Translations under genes and position numbers: made by a program
In this document: positions 28,384 to 37,002 of the stretch, piece by piece
Numbering within the stretch: position 1 is the first letter of the stretch
Layout: each line of letters begins with the position of its first letter
Notes under the pieces: generated by a model
Databases searched by the model: none
Told to the model about the DNA's origin: nothing
What the model saw: the letters and a program-made list of their open reading frames with translations, nothing else
Assembly: GCF_000769115.1 (NCBI RefSeq)
Contig: NZ_JQZV01000013.1
Span: forward strand, 835,027-899,026
DNA from: Porphyromonas canoris
Lineage (GTDB): Bacteria > Bacteroidota > Bacteroidia > Bacteroidales > Porphyromonadaceae
Length of the DNA stretch: 64,000 nt
Direction of reading: 5' to 3'

Positions 28384-28521
28384 CATGCCTTGGGACGCAA
28401 GAAACAAAGTTTGATTTGTAGCCATCAAACCTTGAATATCACAAATCAAAGCACGATTTGCGGCAGATTTAAGGTTCATCGCAACTTTTATTCCCGTTAA
28501 TCTCTTTATTTGAACACGTTC
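28384..28521. repeat. intergenic 21-bp periodic array C (4-5 units)
   Basis: On the minus strand units start at 28476, 28455, 28434 and 28413, with a possible fifth at 28392, all 21 bases apart. The flank motif GAACGTGTTCA (minus, 28521-28511) is 34 bases before the first, most diverged, unit. The fourth unit ends TTGCGTCC, like the last units of the other arrays. The array occupies the middle of the 489-base divergent region between panD and the GH3-family glycosidase. The remainder of that region holds a possible plus-strand promoter at 28600 and nothing else I can name. Confidence 0.8.
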
Positions 28522-28599
28522 GGCAAAGAAATGAAAGAGGATCACCACTCCGACCAAGAGAGTGGAAGCCTTAAAGAGTAGAAATACGGCTGTTCTTCT

Positions 28600-28607
28600 T
28601 ACATTTG
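28600..28607 (+). promoter_or_regulatory. possible -7 box for the GH3-family glycosidase
   Basis: TACATTTG matches TAnnTTTG, 26 bases before the ATG. The -33 region is not convincing. Confidence 0.4.
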
Positions 28608-28633
28608 TATAATAGAACAAATAAGCATTTATC

Positions 28634-30364
28634 ATGAATACCAACCCAAACATTCGAGTATCTTATCTCGTTTTTACCGCCCTTGCTCTATTGCTTTGCT
28701 CTTTCTCGATTGCTGCTCAATCTGCCAAACATCCCTTAAAACTGTTCGGGAAGAATGCCGAAGCATACTACAGCCAAGCCGACTCCATAATGGAACGGAT
28801 GAGTTTGGAAGAGAAGGTAGCACAATGTATGATGCCGATGGTCGTCCCTTCTACGGACGCAAATGCCATGAAAAAATGGGATCTTCTTATTGACGGCAAG
28901 ATGGGAGGCGTGCTCTTCAGGGGGGGAAGTGCGTATGATCAGCTCTTCATGACCAATAGAATGCGCACAAGAGCTCAAACACCCATGATGGTGGCTTTTG
29001 ATGGTGAATGGGGGTTGGCTATGAGACTTAAAGGCACAACACGATACCCCAAAAGTATGTTGCTGGGTGCGATAGATGATGCGTCGCTTATGAGGGAGTA
29101 CGGAGAAGTGGTTGCAGAAGAAGCCAAACAGATGGGCATTCATGTGATGTTTGCTCCTGTGTTGGATGTAAATACCAATCCGGCAAATCCTGTCATCGGT
29201 ATTCGGAGCTTCGGAGAAGTTCCACATAATGTGTCTCGCCTGGGTATTGCCTACTCGGAAGGGTTGGAGGCAAATGGTATCCTCTCTTGTGCCAAACATT
29301 TTCCCGGACATGGAGACACACATATAGACTCTCATGAGGCTCTGGCAACGGTTGCGGCGGATCGTCAGACTTTGGAAGAGACTGCTCTTCTTCCCTTTAG
29401 AGAGTATGCTCGTGCCGGAATGGGTAGTATGATGGTCGGGCATCTTCTGGTGCCGTCTCTATCTTCGACATCGTTTCCTGCAAGCTTAAACAGAGATATA
29501 TCTACCATTCTGCTTAGAGACGGACTCTTGTTCGATGGACTTCTCTTTACGGATGCTCTCGAAATGGAGGGCGCAAAGGAGAATAAAAAGATCAATGTGG
29601 CACTTGAAGCGTTCAGAGCCGGAGCAGATCTGTTATTGGGTAGCAATACTCCGTTGGAAGATATTATCACCATAGCGGATGCCGTAAAAAGAGGGGAACT
29701 GCCGAGTTCTGAAGTGGAAGAGAGGTGTCGGCGAGTATTGGCATTCAAAATCGCTTTGGGATGTATGGATAGAACAGCTCTCTCTTCGGACAGACTTCTT
29801 CAACGTCTTCATGCAAAAAAAGCAGTGCAGCTATCTGAGAAAATGCACGCTCTTGGCATGACTTTGGTGAAAAACAATAACACTCTGCCTTTGAAGCCGA
29901 ACGATGGAAAAAAGATCGTATTGCTGGTGGATGGAAACGAGAGTTTGATGAATGATTTTGCCCGCCACATCCCTCGCCAACTGTTATCGAAAAAGTTTCT
30001 TTTATCTAAAACGGATGCGATGAAGCAGGTTCATAGAATATCGGAAGAGACATCGGATAGGGAGCTTCTTCTGCTTGTACTGTCCGGTAAGAGGGTTGAG
30101 AATAAAGAAGCTCTTGAATCTTTACAAGTCAAAGGGAAGCCGCTCATCGTGGTGATGGGAACGCCTTATCTTCTTAATGCTTTGCCATTGTTATCCGAAA
30201 AAGCTTCCGCTATCTGTGTCGGGTACGAAGATACCTCCATGGCTTGCAAAGCGATGGTTGAAGCCATAACCGGCGTTGCCCCTTTTAGAGGAAAGCTACC
30301 GGTCTCCATAGATATCCTGCCCGTTCAAACGGCTTCATACTCCTCGCCTTTGATTAAGCAGTAG
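28634..30364 (+). CDS. secreted GH3 beta-N-acetylhexosaminidase-like protein
   Basis: A 576-residue family 3 glycoside hydrolase with a signal peptide (cleavage near SIAA-QSA). CAKHFPGHGDTHIDSH is the NagZ-type signature, including the histidine of the His/Asp acid-base dyad, and LLFTDALEM carries the predicted nucleophile Asp. A smaller alpha/beta C-terminal domain follows from about residue 400. The known NagZ role is removal of N-acetylglucosamine from muropeptides, but this copy is exported, so periplasmic or external hexosaminides such as host glycans are equally possible. A bidirectional terminator follows. Confidence 0.87.
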   Translation: MNTNPNIRVSYLVFTALALLLCSFSIAAQSAKHPLKLFGKNAEAYYSQADSIMERMSLEEKVAQCMMPMVVPSTDANAMKKWDLLIDGKMGGVLFRGGSAYDQLFMTNRMRTRAQTPMMVAFDGEWGLAMRLKGTTRYPKSMLLGAIDDASLMREYGEVVAEEAKQMGIHVMFAPVLDVNTNPANPVIGIRSFGEVPHNVSRLGIAYSEGLEANGILSCAKHFPGHGDTHIDSHEALATVAADRQTLEETALLPFREYARAGMGSMMVGHLLVPSLSSTSFPASLNRDISTILLRDGLLFDGLLFTDALEMEGAKENKKINVALEAFRAGADLLLGSNTPLEDIITIADAVKRGELPSSEVEERCRRVLAFKIALGCMDRTALSSDRLLQRLHAKKAVQLSEKMHALGMTLVKNNNTLPLKPNDGKKIVLLVDGNESLMNDFARHIPRQLLSKKFLLSKTDAMKQVHRISEETSDRELLLLVLSGKRVENKEALESLQVKGKPLIVVMGTPYLLNALPLLSEKASAICVGYEDTSMACKAMVEAITGVAPFRGKLPVSIDILPVQTASYSSPLIKQ

Positions 30365-30384
30365 AACTATTCGGATCAGGCTAA

Positions 30385-30430
30385 AAAAGAAATCCCTTAG
30401 AGCAAGCACTCTAAGGGATTTTCTCTTTTC
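30385..30430. terminator. bidirectional terminator
   Basis: AATCCCTTAGAG (30391-30402) and CTCTAAGGGATT (30409-30420) are perfect complements with a 6-base loop. TTCTCTTTTC follows on the plus strand and TCTTTTTTAG on the minus strand. It separates two convergent genes. Confidence 0.88.
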
Positions 30431-30459
30431 TTCTTTATGAAAGATACTTTACAGCACCA

Positions 30460-31461
30460 TTACTTGATATTGGGGTTAAGTTCGTTCCACTTATCAAGAG
30501 CAGGGAGGATACCCATAGCGATAACTTGATCTCTCAATTCGCACAAGTGCTTGTAGCTGCTTTGCAGTTCAGCCATCTCTTCCGGAGTACCCTTTGTTTC
30601 CTTATATACCACACCATTTTTGGTGATGTCTGTTTCCATAGCCATCATGATATGGTCGAATCCTTGAGTAGAAACGTAGCATCCGGAAGGCCAACGGAAA
30701 GCTTCTCCGCCCATAGCCGCACGAATCATCTCTATTGAAACGTAAGAAGGGCTTTGGAAAGAAGAGCGTCCACGAAGTTTAATGATATTGGCTCCACCTT
30801 TTACCACACGTTCTCTTAGAGCAGCCCAAGCTTCATTTGTAAGCTTATCTGTGCCGATAAGATCGGTGAGAGGAGTGCCTTGAACCTTTGCAGTAGATGC
30901 AAATACTGCCATTTGCTCTCCGTGTCCACCATAGGTACGTGGGTTGGTTACCTCGCTTTGCATGATGCCGAAGTGCTTAGCCAATTCGCTTTGAAGTCTT
31001 GTAGAGTCGAGACCTGCAAGGGTAGTTACCTGAGTTGGCTTGAGTCCTGAGTGAACCAAAGTAACAAGACCGGTAATATCTGCAGGGTTGAAGATGATGA
31101 CAACATGGTTAACATCCGGACAGTACTGCTTGATGTCTTTACCCAATTGAGCTGCGATCTCTGCATTACCCTTCAAAAGATCTTCTCTTGTCATGCCATC
31201 CTTTCTTGGTGCTCCACCTGAAGAAACGATGTACTTGGCTCCGGTAAATGCTTCCTTAATATCTGTGGTGTAGGTGATATTGATTCCTTCAAATCCGCAG
31301 TGCCTCAACTCTTCCGCTACACCCTCCAATCCAAGAGCAAATGGATCGAACAAACACAGGTTTGGAGTAAGCTTCATCATAGCTGCTGTTTGTGCCATAT
31401 TTGAGCCGATCATACCGGCAGCACCAACGATTACGAGTTTGTCTTGTGTCAAAAATGCCAT
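30460..31461 (-). CDS. mdh: malate dehydrogenase
   Basis: NAD-dependent malate/oxaloacetate oxidoreductase, 333 residues, of the lactate/malate dehydrogenase family. The N-terminal VIVGAAGMIGSNMAQTAAM is the Rossmann loop, SSGGAPRKDGMTREDLLKGNA contains the mobile-loop arginine, and TLAGLDSTRLQSELAKHFG and the TYGGHGEQM catalytic histidine follow. In anaerobic Bacteroidales it works in the reductive direction toward fumarate and succinate. Monocistronic. Confidence 0.94.
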   Translation of the reverse strand: MAFLTQDKLVIVGAAGMIGSNMAQTAAMMKLTPNLCLFDPFALGLEGVAEELRHCGFEGINITYTTDIKEAFTGAKYIVSSGGAPRKDGMTREDLLKGNAEIAAQLGKDIKQYCPDVNHVVIIFNPADITGLVTLVHSGLKPTQVTTLAGLDSTRLQSELAKHFGIMQSEVTNPRTYGGHGEQMAVFASTAKVQGTPLTDLIGTDKLTNEAWAALRERVVKGGANIIKLRGRSSFQSPSYVSIEMIRAAMGGEAFRWPSGCYVSTQGFDHIMMAMETDITKNGVVYKETKGTPEEMAELQSSYKHLCELRDQVIAMGILPALDKWNELNPNIK

Positions 31462-31527
31462 AATTATAAATGTTGTATAAGTGTTTATTGTGTTTCTTCT
31501 TTGTGTCGACTTTTATTTCTTCTCCCA

Positions 31528-31535
31528 CAAAGATA
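31528..31535 (-). promoter_or_regulatory. probable -7 box of mdh
   Basis: CAAAGATA on the plus strand reads TATCTTTG on the minus strand, 67 bases before the mdh ATG. The nearest TTG upstream is 26 bases away, so the -33 element is weak. Confidence 0.45.
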
Positions 31536-31613
31536 ATCCATTAAAACGGTATTTCTATGGTCAAGAAGCCTAATATAGATAAAAATATATGCAAAAAGCA
31601 GAAACTATTACTT

Positions 31614-31645
31614 ATTGAAGAATAAAAAGAAATAGCCTATTTTTG
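31614..31645 (+). promoter_or_regulatory. promoter of the DUF5686 gene, close to its start codon
   Basis: ATTG (31614-31617), 20 bp, TATTTTTG (31638-31645). The ATG is at 31653, only 7 bases past the -7 box, so the transcript would be leaderless or nearly so. Confidence 0.62.
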
Positions 31646-31652
31646 TAATCGA

Positions 31653-34079
31653 ATGAGTTATAACAGAATAACATATTTACTGCTTTTAGCGGTTTTCTTG
31701 CTTTTAGGATTAAAGCCTGTGAAGGCTCTTGCCGGAAGTATGCTGCATATCCCGGATAAGGTGGAGTATGTCGCGATGCAAGATACTACCTCTATCATAC
31801 ATAAGCAGGCAGGTGTATGGAAAACGCCGGATGTTATTGTTGTAGCAAAAAGAGGGAAGTATCAGGCAAAGAATAATCCTGCAGTGATTCTCTTGGACAG
31901 CATTCAGAGCAAGCATAGACAGAGACTGCTGTTGGTGGATGATGTTCAAATCTATTCTGCCAAGAGATATGAAAACCTTACTCTCTGCCTTTCCAACTTC
32001 AACTTGAACAACAAGTTGATGAACAAAGCTCTTCCATTCTTCCAGAAATATGTGGAGAGATCTGTTTTTGACAAGTCATACATCTTGCCTCTGTCTGTTA
32101 GAGAGTCTGTTACGGCAGTAGGAACGGAAATCAAAAAGTCTAAGAAAAACGAGGTTGTACTTTACAGAAACACGCTCGGAGTGGATCAGGACATAGATGA
32201 TGGTACTATGACCAAAAGTCTTGACGAGATGTTTCCCGACATGGATATCCATAACAGCTACATAAAACTGCTGAACAACAGATTTGTTTCCCCGATCGGC
32301 TCTCAAGGAACCAAGGCATACAAATACTATATAACGGACTCTCTGCTCAATGACCAAGGGGATAGCCTCCGGGTGTTGAGCTTTTATCCTTTCACGCCAC
32401 AAGCATTCAATTTTACGGGAAGTGTCATCGTTAATACGACCAAAGACTATACCATAGAGAGGTGCGAGCTGGAAGTGCCGGAGTATATCAACCTCAATTT
32501 TGTGGAAAAGCTCCGAATAGAGATAGACTATATGGCTCTTGAGAATGGACTTGTAGTGCCGAAAACGGAAAATATGTACTCTCAAATGTCGCTTTTTCAC
32601 CGACTATTGAAAGTATACAGCATTCATAACAGAATGTACGATAACCATGCGTGGAATCCTCCGGACTCTATTGTTCTGAACACTCCTTCCCGATATATAG
32701 ATCTTTCAAATACCGATGTCGCAGTGGCTTTAGATAGTACTTATGTTGCGGATCGCAGGCTTCTATCCACGAATGAAGGGCTCAAATCGTTTTTGGATGA
32801 GATGAAAGAGATTTCGTTTTATCGCTTCGTCTTCGGCACGATAGATACTTTTGCTTCCGACTATCTGAGAACGCGCTATCGAAAAGATATGCTCTTCGGA
32901 GGAAGTAAATTCAATTTCGGTCCCATTTCGAGCTTTGTGTCTACCAATGCGATAGAGGGATTGAGACTCAGGATAGGGGGACAGACAACCGGCTATCTGT
33001 TTTCAAACTTTTTCCTTGACGGCTTTGCAGCTTACGGCTTCAAGGACAAGCAGTGGAAGTATTCCATATCTTCCTCATACTCTTTTACGGATAAAAAGTA
33101 CAATCTGAACGAGTTCCCCAAGCACGATATTACCATTACGAGCGAACGGGATCTGCATACTCCGGGACAGATATACTCCAGTTCCAGCAAAGATAATCTG
33201 CTAAACAGCTTGGGCTCTGCCTATCTCACAAACAGATCTTACCGCAATGCGGCCAAAGTGAGTTATAGGAAAGACTGGTTTTCCGGACTCTCTCTCCGAG
33301 CGGAGTGGACGAAAGTAAAAGATACTCCCACCGGTACATATCGTTATCTGAAAATATTACCGGACTCCACATTGGAGATAGTACCTCACATTCAGGATGT
33401 CAAACTGGGTATTCATCTAAAGTATGCACCGGGTAGCAAGGTGTATGAGGGAGCTTCCAGAAATCCGGAAAAGGTGAGAATTTCCATGGATATTCCGGAA
33501 ATACTATTCAGCCATGAGACAGCCATTCCACGTATGGGCGGAGAGTATTATTACAATAGATCCGAGATTGCTTTGCAACAAAATCTATGGATTGGTCGCC
33601 TTGGGAATATAGACTATAAGATAGGTGCCGGTATTATTTGGAACCATGTGCCATTCCCGATGCTCTTTTCACCGCCTGCCAACTCCTCATTCGAGTTTTA
33701 CTCTCATGCGTTCCAGCTTATGCGCCCATTGGAGTATGTTGCCGATGAGTACGCTTCTCTTTTTATGAGTTATCACATGAAAGGACTTCTTCTCAACAAG
33801 ATCCCACTCATCAAAGAGCTTAAACTTAGGGAAGTGTTGATATTCAACGGTATGTACGGCAATACAAGTAGACGCAACCATCCCAAGTATTCGGATGAAA
33901 TTTTTATCACTCCACCCGAAACCACACCCATGTCTCATAAATGGTATGCAGAGTGTGGGGTGGGATTGGAGAATATTTTACGTATCTTGCGTGTGGATTT
34001 CTATTACAGAATAACCCCTTCTCGCCTCAAAGATTATAATGAATTTGGGTTCAAGATGAAGCTGCAGTGGGAGTTTTAG
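31653..34079 (+). CDS. DUF5686-like outer-membrane protein
   Basis: An 808-residue exported protein with an N-terminal signal peptide (to about residue 27). The segment RGKYQAKNNPAVILLDSI and the run through IYSAKRYENLTLCLSNF are characteristic of the DUF5686 family, large Bacteroidota proteins with an N-terminal soluble part and a C-terminal beta barrel. The carboxypeptidase-like domain often found at the N-terminus of this family is missing. The last residues, KMKLQWEF, end with the aromatic residue of outer-membrane barrels. Function is not known. It has its own promoter. Confidence 0.8.
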   Translation: MSYNRITYLLLLAVFLLLGLKPVKALAGSMLHIPDKVEYVAMQDTTSIIHKQAGVWKTPDVIVVAKRGKYQAKNNPAVILLDSIQSKHRQRLLLVDDVQIYSAKRYENLTLCLSNFNLNNKLMNKALPFFQKYVERSVFDKSYILPLSVRESVTAVGTEIKKSKKNEVVLYRNTLGVDQDIDDGTMTKSLDEMFPDMDIHNSYIKLLNNRFVSPIGSQGTKAYKYYITDSLLNDQGDSLRVLSFYPFTPQAFNFTGSVIVNTTKDYTIERCELEVPEYINLNFVEKLRIEIDYMALENGLVVPKTENMYSQMSLFHRLLKVYSIHNRMYDNHAWNPPDSIVLNTPSRYIDLSNTDVAVALDSTYVADRRLLSTNEGLKSFLDEMKEISFYRFVFGTIDTFASDYLRTRYRKDMLFGGSKFNFGPISSFVSTNAIEGLRLRIGGQTTGYLFSNFFLDGFAAYGFKDKQWKYSISSSYSFTDKKYNLNEFPKHDITITSERDLHTPGQIYSSSSKDNLLNSLGSAYLTNRSYRNAAKVSYRKDWFSGLSLRAEWTKVKDTPTGTYRYLKILPDSTLEIVPHIQDVKLGIHLKYAPGSKVYEGASRNPEKVRISMDIPEILFSHETAIPRMGGEYYYNRSEIALQQNLWIGRLGNIDYKIGAGIIWNHVPFPMLFSPPANSSFEFYSHAFQLMRPLEYVADEYASLFMSYHMKGLLLNKIPLIKELKLREVLIFNGMYGNTSRRNHPKYSDEIFITPPETTPMSHKWYAECGVGLENILRILRVDFYYRITPSRLKDYNEFGFKMKLQWEF

Positions 34080-34840
34080 TTCCTGAATATCAGTCTTATT
34101 CTTCTTTATTCATCCGACAGAAAGGCTCTGTAAATCGGAGCAGATACACGCTTTTTCTAAAAAGAGACAGGGGGGGGCTGCCCACTTGGCTTTTTTATTC
34201 AACTATAGAGAGTGTATTTTTATATATTCCATCCCGAAGATTTTCCCCATAATACGGCTCTCTATTTTGATCTTTCCTCTTGTTTTTGACTCCAAATCGA
34301 ATTGTTAAAACCGGCTTGATTCTTTACACAAATTAAGCGATTCAGGTAAGTGAAAAGTGTGAATAGGGATAGTCGATCGGCTTAACGTGTTTAATTTTTC
34401 AGTAAACACGTTTATTGATTTCATTTAATACGTTTATCGAATTCACTTAATACGTTTAGATTTTTGGTTTAATGTATTGATAATTATATGTTTATGATAT
34501 TTTATTGATTGAATGACCATTTTTTAGGCAGATTCTTAGTTAGGATTTATTTACACCAAAATGGGATGAATTTCAACTATATTAACGCAAAAACAGCCTA
34601 TGAAAACGACCGAGAGGAGAGTTGATCAAAAATTTGAGATTTTGATAAAGTGTTTATTATAAGAGTTTTATGAGAAATCTGTTTTTCCGAGTAAGCTGCA
34701 AAAGCAAGAAAAGAGAAAGAAAATAAGGGAAAGAGGTGCAGTACTTTTATATAAAAACATCTTTGACTTTTGCTTCAAAAGCAGGAATGATTTTAGAAAA
34801 TGGTGTTGTTTTGAATAAATAGAAGGAGCCGGATAAAATT
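34080..34840. other. long AT-rich intergenic region with degenerate repeats
   Basis: No gene is visible in about 760 bases. It contains a run of eight G at 34170-34177, a decayed copy of the 21-bp element around 34293-34345 (GGCTTGATTCTTTACACAAA resembles unit two of array B), the inverted repeat and ~22-bp repeats listed separately, and an AT-rich stretch leading to the promoter at 34841. The G-run is not near a start codon or promoter. Confidence 0.6.
34384..34480. repeat. ~22-bp AT-rich tandem repeat and inverted repeat
   Basis: GTTTA recurs at 34389, 34410, 34432 and 34454, giving units of 21, 22 and 22 bases with the shared pattern CGTTTATnGAnTTCAnTTAA; GAATTC is central in one. The start is a perfect 10-bp inverted repeat, AACGTGTTTA (34384-34393) and TAAACACGTT (34403-34412). 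That arm equals most of the boundary motif of the 21-bp arrays. Confidence 0.6.
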
Positions 34841-34873
34841 GTTGCTTTATTTGGATATAAATTGTTACTTTTG
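34841..34873 (+). promoter_or_regulatory. promoter of the metal-efflux operon
   Basis: GTTG (34841-34844), 21 bp, TACTTTTG (34866-34873). The first gene starts at 34902. No operator can be identified with confidence. Confidence 0.62.
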
Positions 34874-34901
34874 CCCTATACGTTGTGCAGATTTCATCTT
34901 T

Positions 34902-35321
34902 ATGATAGACAGACGCATCATATTAGTGACTTTGATTACCGGTATTTTCGTGCTGGTGCACTCTTTGGCTCCTCATCTTCACTTGAATGAGCACTTCGTA
35001 TCTGTAACATCTATTGTAGGCGAACAGAAGCGTACACATACACACGGAGACGATTGTTCTCACAGCGATGGGAGAGCGGAAGAGTGTTTGGTGAAAGATG
35101 CTTATGTGGCTTCATCCAGAAGCGTCAATGATGCCGATCAGATTCCGGAACCGGTTATTTTAGACCTAAGTTTCGGGGTAGCGTTTCTTTTGAATGGCAT
35201 AGAGATAGATGGTGCAGCAGCTTTTCCTGTCCGAACATTACTATTTAATCCTTACGTAAAGTACAAGCTCTCAGAAGCTGTACTGCCTGTCTCCGGTTTA
35301 CGCGCCCCTCCCGTTTTATAG
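34902..35321 (+). CDS. small secreted His-rich protein, first gene of the efflux operon
   Basis: A 139-residue protein. I place the start at the ATG at 34902, where a hydrophobic signal sequence (MIDRRIILVTLITGIFVLV) begins; an upstream in-frame start at 34839 lies in the promoter and is unlikely. After the signal come HSLAPHLHLNEHF and HTHGDDCSHSDGRAEEC, a cluster of His, Cys and acidic residues that could bind a transition metal. It precedes the RND adaptor gene by 151 bases, in which a bulged 10-bp hairpin (35361-35385) lies. I do not recognise a named family. A metal chaperone or sensor role is an inference from context. Confidence 0.7.
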   Translation: MIDRRIILVTLITGIFVLVHSLAPHLHLNEHFVSVTSIVGEQKRTHTHGDDCSHSDGRAEECLVKDAYVASSRSVNDADQIPEPVILDLSFGVAFLLNGIEIDGAAAFPVRTLLFNPYVKYKLSEAVLPVSGLRAPPVL

Positions 35322-35472
35322 ATCTGTCGAGTCCGGATATTTTCTGAGACTTTATCTTTCTTTCTGCCATCCGTATGGCGAGAAAGAGGGTTACGTTATA
35401 TACTTCTGTCCGATATATTCTCATGTTGTCGGCAGAGGAAGTCCTGTAAAACCTATAAACAGATTCTATAAA

Positions 35473-36984
35473 ATGAGACGATATACCATAATATTATCTC
35501 TGCTCCTTACTATAATCTTTTCAGGATGTGGAGCAAAAAAAGATGCCGAGAAAGAGGAACATACGCACGATGAAGTGCTTCAGCTTACGGCATATAACGA
35601 CCATTACGAGTATTTTATCGAAGCCACACCATTTGCTAAAGGAAAAGCCTCCAATATAACCATTTATGTTACTCAACTTTCAGACTTTAAGCCATTAGAG
35701 TCGGGAAAGATAACCGTTAGCCTTATTGGTGAGGCGATGGAGACCGTAAAACAGGAAGTCGAAGCTCCTCAAAGTCCGGGGATATTCAAGCTGAAGCTTG
35801 CCCCATCAACAGCAGGAAAAGGAGCTTTGTTAATAGAAATGATTGACGGTAAAGGAGAACAGCAGCCAACCCGAACACCGGAAATAGTCGTATTTAACAA
35901 TCTTCATAAAGCACAACATGCAGCTGCAGATCTTGTCATAACCAGTTCCAACGGCGTGGCTTTTACTAAAGAGATGAGTTGGAAAATAGGCTTTTCGACA
36001 GAAGTGTGCAAGAAAGAGCAGTTTGGACAGGTAATAAAGACCATGGCTCAAATAGAACCGGCACAAGGCGAAGAGCGTGTTATCGTGGCAAAGAACAGCG
36101 GTATCGTTTCCATTCCATTCGGGGATATGGTGGAGGGGAAATCTGTCTCTTTCGGACAGACACTGCTTTACGTAGAAGGGGGAGAATTGGTAGATAATAA
36201 CCTTGCCGTACGTTACCGAGAAGCTGAGAGCCAATATGCGCTGGCAAAAAGAGAGTATGAGCGCAAACTCTCTCTTGTCGAAGATAATATAGTTACGGAA
36301 AGCGAACTTCTTCAAGCCAAATCGGAGTACGAGACAGCAGAAAGTATCTTTGATAACTTAAAGAAAAACTGTTCCGGTAATCGCAGAGCCGTAACTGCTT
36401 CAATATCCGGATACGTAAAGCAACTCATGGTTGCCGGTGGAGAGTATGTGGAAGAGGGGCGTGCCATCATGACTATCTCGCAGAATAAAAATCTGTTTAT
36501 TCGGGCAGAGATACCCTCAAAATATTATCCTTATCTCGGAGATATCTCTGCAGCTCATTTCAAAAAGCTGAATGATGAAAAGACATACACGCTTGAGAAA
36601 TTGGATGGTAGTCTGGTCTCTTACAGCCGTTTTGTCAATACCGAAAACCCTGTGGTATCAACGCTGTTCCGCGTAAAGAATATTGCCGATCTGCTTCCCG
36701 GTTCTTTCATAGAGATGTACATCCGTACAAGAGGTCAGGAAGAAGTTCTCACCATCCCCAATGAGTCTCTCATAGAAGAGATGGGAAACTTCTTTGTTTA
36801 TCTGCAACTTACACCGGTTCTGTTTGAAAAAAGAGAGGTGGAGACAGGAAGGAAAGATGGCTTGAGAACGGAGATCGTTCGAGGTCTCTCCGAAGGAGAT
36901 AGAGTGGTGGCACGTGGAGCTGTTTTGGTAAAGCTGGCACAAGCATCCGGATCAATAGACCCTCATGCCGGTCATTTGCACTAA
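35473..36984 (+). CDS. RND efflux periplasmic adaptor, CusB/CzcB type
   Basis: A 503-residue membrane-fusion protein. The signal peptide ends in a lipobox (TIIFSGC), so it is lipid-anchored. EEHTHDE follows immediately, and the protein ends DPHAGHLH, giving histidines at both ends that may bind metal. An extra beta-sandwich domain occupies about residues 35-150. It is followed by the barrel-sandwich (lipoyl) half, a coiled-coil hairpin near 245-300 (YREAESQYALAKREYERKL), the other lipoyl half and the beta-barrel. It bridges the inner-membrane pump and the TolC-like channel, 18 bases upstream of the pump. Confidence 0.9.
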   Translation: MRRYTIILSLLLTIIFSGCGAKKDAEKEEHTHDEVLQLTAYNDHYEYFIEATPFAKGKASNITIYVTQLSDFKPLESGKITVSLIGEAMETVKQEVEAPQSPGIFKLKLAPSTAGKGALLIEMIDGKGEQQPTRTPEIVVFNNLHKAQHAAADLVITSSNGVAFTKEMSWKIGFSTEVCKKEQFGQVIKTMAQIEPAQGEERVIVAKNSGIVSIPFGDMVEGKSVSFGQTLLYVEGGELVDNNLAVRYREAESQYALAKREYERKLSLVEDNIVTESELLQAKSEYETAESIFDNLKKNCSGNRRAVTASISGYVKQLMVAGGEYVEEGRAIMTISQNKNLFIRAEIPSKYYPYLGDISAAHFKKLNDEKTYTLEKLDGSLVSYSRFVNTENPVVSTLFRVKNIADLLPGSFIEMYIRTRGQEEVLTIPNESLIEEMGNFFVYLQLTPVLFEKREVETGRKDGLRTEIVRGLSEGDRVVARGAVLVKLAQASGSIDPHAGHLH

Positions 36985-37002
36985 AAAGAAAGGAGGATAG
37001 TG

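Noticed and set aside
34170-34177. Run of eight G as a phase-variation switch
   Set aside because: It is not within a reading frame and not between promoter elements of a gene; it lies in a gene-free region about 90 bases after the DUF5686 stop.
34144-34196. Intrinsic terminator after the DUF5686 gene
   Set aside because: GGGCTGCCC followed by a T-run is suggestive, but the stem is only three base pairs.
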